DNA of 13,396 nt, taken from the NCBI GenBank assembly GCA_902478935.1, contig CABSMV010000053.1:1-13396 (forward strand), written 5' to 3'. Both the position numbers and the translations under genes were made by a program. Below, one piece after another: positions 1 to 5,092 of this stretch. Numbering within the stretch: the first letter of the stretch is position 1; each line of letters begins with the position of its first letter. Under the pieces are notes generated by a model, which was not told the DNA's origin, did no database searches, and saw nothing but the letters and a program-made list of their open reading frames with translations. This DNA comes from an uncultured Collinsella sp. GTDB taxonomy: Bacteria; Actinomycetota; Coriobacteriia; Coriobacteriales; Coriobacteriaceae.

Positions 1-48
1 TCTACACCCTAGAGTTCGTCGGCAGCGTCAGATGTGTATAAGAGACAG
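1..48 (+). other. Illumina P5/Nextera adapter left on the contig end (not genomic)
   Basis: Bases 1-7 (TCTACAC) match the 3' end of the Illumina P5 oligo. Bases 8-15 (CCTAGAGT) sit where the i5 index belongs and match the Nextera index I recall as S516. Bases 16-29 (TCGTCGGCAGCGTC) and 30-48 (AGATGTGTATAAGAGACAG) are the Nextera read-1 adapter and transposon mosaic end. Genomic sequence therefore starts at 49. Translated on the minus strand the mosaic end gives the telltale tail LSLIHI followed by a stop; on the plus strand it gives MYKRQ. Both are well-known contaminant peptides. Confidence 0.97.
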
Positions 49-855
49 CTCGTCTTCTTGCGAGGCGGCGATGGAGTTGACGCCAAAGCTCACGATCTCG
101 ACACCACGCAGGTCGCGCCAGTCGGCCGAGAGGACCTCGTTGAGCGCGCGGGCGAGCTCGGTGGTGTGGCCGGGGATGGCACTGTAGCGGATGCCCATCT
201 CCGAGATCTTGGCAAAGGCGGGCTGCAGGGCGGTGAGCAGCTCGGACTTAAGCTGGCTGTCGATCTTGTCGCGCGTATAGCTATCGGTCACGTTGCCGCA
301 TACGTTGGTGTAGAACAGCAGCGGGTTGGTGATGCGGTACGAATACTCGCCGTTGCAGCGCACGGAGATGTCGACGTCCAGGCCAATGTTGTTATCGACC
401 GCGCGGAAGGGCACGGGCGAGGCGGTGCCGTACTTGTTGCCGATGATCTCCTTGGTGTTGATGAAGTAGACGCGCTGGTCCTTGCCCGCGTCGCCGCCAA
501 AGGTAAAGCGGCTGCCGATATTGGCGAAGGTCTCCTTGATGGAATCGCCCAGGTTGCCGCTAAAGACGCTCGGCTCGCTGCCGGTATCGAAGACGAACTC
601 ACCGGGCTCCAGCGCGACTTCGATGATCTTGCCGTTTTGCACCACGAGCATGCCCTGGCCGTCGTTGACGGCGATGACCGAGCCGTTGGAGATGACGTTG
701 TCCTCGCCGCGCGTGTTGGAGCTGCGGCCACCGGTACGTTTGCTGCCCTTGCAGGCCAAGACGTCAGCAGGCATCGATTCGCAGTAGATAAATTCCTTCC
801 ACTGGTCGGCCATGACGCCGCCAGCAGCTCCCAATCCAGCTTTCAAGAGTCCCAT
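49..855 (-). CDS. SPFH-domain protein (YdjI-like), C-terminus cut by contig end
   Basis: The first ~269 residues of an SPFH (stomatin/prohibitin/flotillin/HflK-C) family protein of the 'virion core protein-like' group that includes B. subtilis YdjI. It starts MGLLKAGLGAAGGVMADQW, and its ATG is preceded by GAAAGGAAG, a good ribosome binding site. The early part carries the family pattern: a short Gly/Ala-rich N-terminus, a WKEFI(Y) segment, then a beta-rich region with GSVIAVNDGQGMLVVQNGKI and LEPGEFVFD, where 'pump-like' binding surfaces are usually predicted. YdjI relatives run to roughly 320 residues and often end in a zinc ribbon, so about 50 residues are probably missing beyond base 49. 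The apparent last residues LSLIHI are adapter-encoded and must not be annotated. It is last in a minus-strand trio, 49 nt after the zinc-ribbon membrane protein. In Bacillus the YdjI homologue links PspA to the membrane; that role here is inference. Confidence 0.85.
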
Positions 856-904
856 GGTGATCTTCCTTTCTCGTCAAAGGCCGGGTGGTTATTGGTCAGA
901 ATGA

Positions 905-2227
905 CTAATCGTCCTTGTCGTCTTTCATGACAACGGTGGTCTCGGTGTGGCTGAAGGTGTCGTGCTTCTCGGTCAGGTCGAGCTCGCCACAATACTCATC
1001 GGCATGGGTTGCTTCGTTGGCCGTCTTGAGCTGGCCTACCAGTAGCACGTCTCCGATAATCACGATGATCAGCGGCGCGATGATGTTGATGAGGATACCC
1101 TCGATATCAAAGGTGAGGTAATCCGGATCGAAGGCGTATTCCCCCATAAAGAGAATCTGGGAGAGGATAAATCCGATCACGAAGAACAGCACCGAGGCGA
1201 TGGCGAGCTTGGGCTTGGAGCAGGGGAGCTCGCCGACCAAGCGGCCGGTCTGGCCGTTCATGGCAAACAGGTAGCTCTTGCCGTTCCACGAGGTGGAGAG
1301 CATCCAGACGGGGAACAGGGCGTAGTCGCTGTCTTCCCAGGTGTAGTCGAGCTGCTTGCTTTCGACCGTGGCATCGTCGTATTCGTCGACGACGGTCTCG
1401 CGCAGGGCCGAGATCGTGCTTTCTTCCATACGGCGCTCGGCGCGCGCCTTGCAGGTCTCGCAGTCCTCGTCGTAACGGTTGGCGATGTAGCCGGGCATAT
1501 AGGCGACCGAGAACGGACGCAGCGCGTCGTAGTCAAACGGCTCGATGGCATCCATGTGGCCGTCGGGCATCTTGGACGATCCGTCGACGGGCACGCGCTT
1601 AAACGAGATATTGCCCTTGCGATAGGCATCGTAGTGGTCGGTGGTCGTGACGGTGCGGTCGGATTCCTCGGTCACGGTCTCGTTGGTCGCGTCAAAGTAC
1701 ACTTCGCCGTCAACGCGGGCACCGTAGAGCCAAAACGGCACGTAGACACCTTGGACCTCGTCGATGTGGTTGCCGGTGACAAAGCTCTTGGGCAGCAAGA
1801 TCTTGCCCTTGTAGTGTTCCTTGAGTGCGGCCGTGACGTCATCGCGCCCGAGCTTAAATGGAATCACCAGGTCGGGCGAGAAGTCGCCCGAAAGCTGACC
1901 GGGCGCTACGGCGGAGTTGCCGCAGTACGGGCAGGTGGTGACAGCGACGGTGCCGTCGGACACGAGCTCGGCGCCGCACGACGAGCAGATGTAACCGGCG
2001 TTTTGAGCCAGCTCCTGCACCGCGTCGTCGGCAGCAGGTTTGGGAGCTGCGGCTGCGGCATCGGCTTTGGCATCTGCCTTGTCCTGGCGCTCGCGATAGA
2101 GGGCCTCGACTTCTTCGACTTCAAAGCGTGAGTCACAGTAGTCGCAGACAAGCTTTTGCTCGGCGCTGGCAAAATGCAGGGGACCACCGCAGGCGGGGCA
2201 CTGATAGTTAACGCTCTCGAAGGCCAT
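905..2227 (-). CDS. Double zinc-ribbon membrane protein (TFIIB-type zinc ribbon, YdjG-like)
   Basis: A 440-residue protein of the zinc-ribbon family that includes B. subtilis YdjG. The first ribbon has C10-x2-C13 and C28-x2-C31. An Ala/Lys/Asp-rich linker (about 45-75) leads to a second ribbon with C81-x2-C84 and C99-x2-C102. The middle part (about 110-335) is a soluble mixed alpha/beta region with an additional CETCKAR motif. Two hydrophobic helices follow near 342-362 and 376-398, then a charged tail ending KDDKDD. There is no signal peptide, so both ribbons are probably cytoplasmic. The ATG is preceded by GAAAGGACC, a usable ribosome binding site. It lies 24 nt after the DUF4428 gene and 49 nt before the SPFH gene, consistent with one transcript. 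The family is sometimes labelled 'replication restart DNA helicase PriA' or 'phage replisome organiser' because of the ribbons; nothing here supports either. A membrane-anchoring partner of the SPFH protein is the better reading, by analogy only. Confidence 0.8.
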   Translation of the reverse strand: MAFESVNYQCPACGGPLHFASAEQKLVCDYCDSRFEVEEVEALYRERQDKADAKADAAAAAPKPAADDAVQELAQNAGYICSSCGAELVSDGTVAVTTCPYCGNSAVAPGQLSGDFSPDLVIPFKLGRDDVTAALKEHYKGKILLPKSFVTGNHIDEVQGVYVPFWLYGARVDGEVYFDATNETVTEESDRTVTTTDHYDAYRKGNISFKRVPVDGSSKMPDGHMDAIEPFDYDALRPFSVAYMPGYIANRYDEDCETCKARAERRMEESTISALRETVVDEYDDATVESKQLDYTWEDSDYALFPVWMLSTSWNGKSYLFAMNGQTGRLVGELPCSKPKLAIASVLFFVIGFILSQILFMGEYAFDPDYLTFDIEGILINIIAPLIIVIIGDVLLVGQLKTANEATHADEYCGELDLTEKHDTFSHTETTVVMKDDKDD

Positions 2228-2251
2228 GATCGGTCCTTTCCGTGCCGGAGG

Positions 2252-2989
2252 CTATGCGCCGATGGCGCCGCCGCAGTATTCGCAGCGCCCACTGGCATCG
2301 GGAATGGTGGTGGCTCCGCAGAAGGGGCAGGTCACCGCGGTCTTGGGGGCCTTGGCGGCCACGACGCTGTCGCGCGTCTCCTGGCGCAGCTGCACCAGCG
2401 CGTCGCGGACCTCGGTTGCCTGGCGCTTGGCCTCGCGGTATTCGATGGAGCCGCGCTGATCGATGGTGGAGTCGTTTACGCGCAGGTTGATCTCGGTAAA
2501 GTACGGCGTGTTGACGTGAATGGTCAGATTAAAGTCGTAATCCAGGTCGTAGCGCGGCGGGTTGTAGCTCTCGCGCTCGCCGTCCTTGGTCTCGCGATAG
2601 ATTTCGGTGCGATGCTCGTCGATATCCATATCGCAGCCGAGTACCTGCGAGAACTCGATGATGTCGGGATTGGCGTCGCGCCAGCGGCTCTGCGAGGTAA
2701 TGATCAGCAGGCCCGCGTCCTCGTCGAGCATGATGTTGGTGCGCCCGGCAGAAAGCGTGCGCGTGGGGTTGAACGAAGACAGGCGTTCGGCGTTGGCCTC
2801 GCGGTAGGCGAGTTGCTCACGGATGTCGTCCGCGGTGCTGGAGCGATAGCCGTGAAAGTAGGGGGAGAGCTTGCCGGCGCACTCTTTGCACAGGTAGCCT
2901 TCATTGATTTTTGTCTTACCTAGAAGTCCCAGCTCGGTACCGCAAATCGCGCACTCTTTCTTCTCGAACATCTTGTCAAAGAAGCCCAT
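2252..2989 (-). CDS. DUF4428-type protein with N- and C-terminal zinc ribbons
   Basis: A 245-residue soluble protein. The N-terminal ribbon (C13-x2-C16, C34-x2-C37) follows MGFFDKMFEKKECAICG and matches the DUF4428 family as I know it. The central region (about 45-190) is beta-rich with many acidic and aromatic residues and no catalytic motif I recognise. A coiled-coil-prone stretch (about 185-210, EAKRQATEVRDALVQLRQE) precedes a C-terminal ribbon (C221-x2-C224, C236-x2-C239). The ATG has GGGAGG seven bases upstream. It is the first clear gene of the minus-strand trio, ahead of the YdjG-like and SPFH genes. Two other zinc-ribbon proteins in such a cluster are typical of ydjG/ydjH/ydjI-like modules, but I cannot align this protein to YdjH from memory. 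Biochemical function unknown. Confidence 0.78.
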   Translation of the reverse strand: MGFFDKMFEKKECAICGTELGLLGKTKINEGYLCKECAGKLSPYFHGYRSSTADDIREQLAYREANAERLSSFNPTRTLSAGRTNIMLDEDAGLLIITSQSRWRDANPDIIEFSQVLGCDMDIDEHRTEIYRETKDGERESYNPPRYDLDYDFNLTIHVNTPYFTEINLRVNDSTIDQRGSIEYREAKRQATEVRDALVQLRQETRDSVVAAKAPKTAVTCPFCGATTIPDASGRCEYCGGAIGA

Positions 2990-3069
2990 GGCTGCCTCCC
3001 ATCAACTGGTAGCGTGTGTCACTTTTGATGATGGGGGAGTGCGCGATCCTTCGCGATACCCAGTCGGCT

Positions 3070-3200
3070 CAAGGAGTCTCCACAACTGGGACACATGGCC
3101 CATTTTTCATCCGACACATAGGGACACTCCTTGCTGCGGGTAGTCATTGGGCACTCATTGGGGACGTACTTAAATGAGTGGCAGTTGGAGACACTCCTTG
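3070..3200. repeat. Imperfect terminal inverted repeats, MITE- or REP-like
   Basis: The left arm at 3070-3091 (CAAGGAGTCTCCACAACTG...) pairs with the right arm at 3179-3200 (...CAGTTGGAGACACTCCTTG) as an inverted repeat of about 20 bp, broken only by two 2-base insertions. The arms span 131 bp and enclose a smaller hairpin and more GGGACAC words. No transposase is present. A non-autonomous mobile element or decayed REP-like cluster is the best reading, but copy number elsewhere in the genome cannot be seen from one locus. Confidence 0.4.
3152..3180. repeat. Hairpin CACTCATT-N13-AATGAGTG
   Basis: A perfect 8-bp inverted repeat (3152-3159 and 3173-3180) encloses a 13-base loop containing GGGGACGTACTTA. 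It lies inside the larger inverted repeat at 3070-3200. The stem is AT-rich with no T-run, so it is not a convincing terminator. GGGGAC next to a short palindrome is reminiscent of REP sequences tied to Y1 (RAYT) transposases; that link is only a guess. Confidence 0.4.
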
Positions 3201-3260
3201 CCGAGCTAGAGGCCGCGCGTGTCCCTTCTGGTCCATGAGGCTCAAAACCGCGGTGTGACG

Positions 3261-3359
3261 TGAACGGCTGGGGTCAAATTTGCAGCATTTCAAGCCTGGC
3301 TTCGATATTGAGACTGGTTCTTTATTAAAATAGATTTCCAGACAATTGAACGGCTGGGG
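3261..3359 (+). repeat. Paired direct repeat TGAACGGCTGGGG flanking the luxR promoter
   Basis: TGAACGGCTGGGG occurs at 3261-3273 and again at 3347-3359, 86 bp apart. The candidate promoter lies between them, and the second copy overlaps the ribosome binding site of the luxR-type gene. This arrangement would suit an autoregulatory site. A chance or recombination-derived duplication is also possible. Confidence 0.4.
3308..3336 (+). promoter_or_regulatory. Candidate sigma-70 promoter of the luxR-type gene
   Basis: TTGAGA (3308-3313; 5 of 6 to consensus), a 17-bp spacer, then TAGATT (3331-3336; 4 of 6). It lies about 30 bp before the gene's start in the only AT-rich part of the spacer. An AAAAT-rich stretch just before the -10 supports it weakly. 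Confidence 0.4.
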
Positions 3360-3366
3360 GTTAACC

Positions 3367-4911
3367 ATGGGGGACATGGGAGACACAACCGCATATTTGC
3401 GTCGGGGCATTCGGGAGATTATATGCCTGGCGCTGTTCTTCTTCACGTTTTTGGCGTGCGAGTATCTCTTTGACGTGCGCATGGCCGAGTTCGTGTCTCC
3501 GGACGAGGTTGTTATTTATGAGAGCCTTGTTATCGGCGCGAGCGTGATTGGCTTTTTTGTGCGTCCTATTCTGTACTATCGCCGTCCCCATGCCATTGAA
3601 GCAACGAGTGACGTTACGGGCGTTTTGCTGGTGGCGGCATTGCTGCTGTCGATTATGGCGGTTCAGGTTGAGGTGATAATTGCCGGCGGTTTGGTGGCGT
3701 GCTGCGCGCTGGGCTACTGCGGATCGACTGCCCATGCAAACTTTGCGCGGCGCTTTGCACGGACGCCCTGCTTGGCGCGTGCGGCTGCACTTTCCTACGC
3801 CATGGGCGTTCTGGTGCAGGTGCTCAACCACATGGTGATGCCTGCCGGCATTCCTCAGCAGGCTGTTCTGGTCGTCTGCGCGATCGCGCAGGTGGCGTTG
3901 CTCCACGGTGCCCGACGCGCCAAGCTGCGCGACGAGTCCAATCCCAACTTTGAACCCAGTGCTGCCGGGCTTTCGGTAGATGCTCTGGAATATGGCGCCA
4001 AGTGGCATGACGATCCCGAGGCAAAGGCGGCATTCCGTCGCGCCGTAGTTCGCCTGACCGTGGCGACGGCGTATCTTTCCGGCGTATTCGCCGCTCTCAA
4101 CGCGGGCTTCACGACCCTGCATGCTGTCGGAGCCGTCGATTTGGGCGATTGGCCGCGCCTGCTGCTTGTCGTGAGCTCGTTGGTCGCTGGCGCACTATTT
4201 GACCTGCACGGCCGCTCGTATATGAATATCGGCATGACATGTGCCGTCATACTGTCCACGCTTTCGTTCTTTGTGCTCATCGTCGATGGCAATGGCGGCA
4301 ACGAGCTTGCTGCCACGATCATCTTTTATCTGGGCTCGGGCTTTTTCGTGGTGTTCTTTACCACAAAATATGCCGCCGTCTCGCTCTATGCGCGCTGGTC
4401 ATATTTTTGGCCGTGCATGGGTTGCGTCGTCAACAACGTGTGCTCGATGCTCGTGACGGCGCCGGCGGTGGCGATTATTTTGAGTCAAAACGTGCTGGCT
4501 GCAGTCGGCGCGGCGTTCGTGATGTTTGTGGGTATTGCGATTACGCTACTAGGGCAGTTGGGGCGACGAGCCGATGATGTCGTGATGCAGGACGGCCTGC
4601 CGCTTGCCACCGACGATCTTGGTGCAGATCTTGCGTCTGCATGCTCCGACCCCGAGCCCGTGGAGGCAGCGGAGCTCACGCCCGATGAGCGCCTTGATGC
4701 CTTCGTCGCCACCTTTGGGCTTACAGAGCGCGAGCGCGATATTCTTGAGGTCTTGGTCGTTTCGGACCAGAGCGTTCAGGACATCGCCACAACGCTCTTT
4801 CTTTCGCGCTCCACGCTCTATCGCCACATTTCCTCGATCAACAAAAAGGCCGGTACCGCCTCGCGCGTGGCCCTCGTCAACTTCTTCTGGTCCTGGACAC
4901 CCAAGGACTAG
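3367..4911 (+). CDS. Membrane-anchored LuxR-family transcriptional regulator
   Basis: A 514-residue protein joining a polytopic membrane region (residues about 15-415, roughly twelve hydrophobic segments) to a cytoplasmic LuxR/GerE helix-turn-helix (about 440-510). The HTH has the family landmarks LTERERDILEVL, then SVQDIATTLFLSRSTLYRHISSI as recognition unit, then VNFFW. An acidic linker (about 418-445) separates the two. The membrane part resembles a transporter but has no motif I can assign to a substrate. Such fusions are abundant in Coriobacteriia, where they probably sense a small molecule at the membrane and control a nearby gene; the target here is unknown. I chose the ATG at 3367, six bases after GGGGG. 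A TTG at 3346 would add seven residues (MNGWGLT) but lacks a good ribosome binding site, and the ATG at 3376 is too close to one. It is convergent with mgtA; its other neighbour is the divergent zinc-ribbon operon. Two 13-bp repeats at its promoter suggest autoregulation. Confidence 0.88.
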   Translation: MGDMGDTTAYLRRGIREIICLALFFFTFLACEYLFDVRMAEFVSPDEVVIYESLVIGASVIGFFVRPILYYRRPHAIEATSDVTGVLLVAALLLSIMAVQVEVIIAGGLVACCALGYCGSTAHANFARRFARTPCLARAAALSYAMGVLVQVLNHMVMPAGIPQQAVLVVCAIAQVALLHGARRAKLRDESNPNFEPSAAGLSVDALEYGAKWHDDPEAKAAFRRAVVRLTVATAYLSGVFAALNAGFTTLHAVGAVDLGDWPRLLLVVSSLVAGALFDLHGRSYMNIGMTCAVILSTLSFFVLIVDGNGGNELAATIIFYLGSGFFVVFFTTKYAAVSLYARWSYFWPCMGCVVNNVCSMLVTAPAVAIILSQNVLAAVGAAFVMFVGIAITLLGQLGRRADDVVMQDGLPLATDDLGADLASACSDPEPVEAAELTPDERLDAFVATFGLTERERDILEVLVVSDQSVQDIATTLFLSRSTLYRHISSINKKAGTASRVALVNFFWSWTPKD

Positions 4912-4925
4912 CTAATCTCCCAATA

Positions 4926-4992
4926 AGTTGCGGTGGAATAGTCCCTAAATTAAAGTCACGGGGCTTTAAACAGGAACTATTCCACCGCAACT
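4926..4992. repeat. 67-nt two-tier hairpin, perfect 17-bp arms
   Basis: AGTTGCGGTGGAATAGT at 4926-4942 is the exact reverse complement of 4976-4992. Inside it TTAAAG (4950-4955) pairs with CTTTAA (4964-4969) around the loop TCACGGGG, with CCT/AGG pairing further out. It sits 15 bp after the luxR stop and about 100 bp after the mgtA stop, so it could end transcription of both convergent genes. It lacks a T-run on either strand. The length and perfection of the arms suggest a dispersed repeat element (REP/MITE-like) instead of, or as well as, a terminator. Confidence 0.6.
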
Positions 4993-5003
4993 GCTGGGGG
5001 GAT

Positions 5004-5072
5004 AGGCTGCGGCGGCGGCAGAGGCAACGGCAGCGGCGTCGGCAGCTGTGGTGGCGGTAACGGCAGCTGGCA
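5004..5072. repeat. GGC-rich low-complexity tract with an imperfect duplication
   Basis: A run of GGC/GGCAGC-type triplets lies downstream of mgtA. GGCAACGGCAGC (5023-5034) recurs as GGTAACGGCAGC (5056-5067), and CGGCAGCTG occurs twice. On the minus strand it follows the mgtA TAG directly and stays open in several frames because of its composition. I see no coding evidence. Triplet slippage is the likeliest origin. Confidence 0.45.
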
Positions 5073-5092
5073 GGGTGTTTTCCGTCTACTTG

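Larger units (their letters stand above)
2990..3366. other. Repeat-rich divergent intergenic spacer
   Basis: This spacer separates the minus-strand zinc-ribbon operon from the plus-strand luxR-type gene. Its left two thirds hold degenerate copies of GGGACAC/GGAGACAC-type words, a near-perfect long inverted repeat, a hairpin and a 12-bp direct repeat (GACACTCCTTGC at 3123-3134 and 3190-3201). Its right third is AT-richer and holds the luxR promoter and a 13-bp direct repeat. I see no clear promoter for the minus-strand operon. No gene longer than a questionable 32-codon reading frame (3019-3117, minus) is visible. Confidence 0.6.

Noticed and set aside
34..930. A ~298-codon plus-strand frame across the start of the window
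   Set aside because: It begins in the adapter (MYKRQ) and is antisense to the SPFH gene; its Ala/Val/Gly/Asp-rich product is typical of a high-GC shadow frame.
2990..3366. CRISPR array in the repeat-rich spacer
   Set aside because: The repeats are short, degenerate and unevenly spaced, with no uniform spacers and no cas genes.
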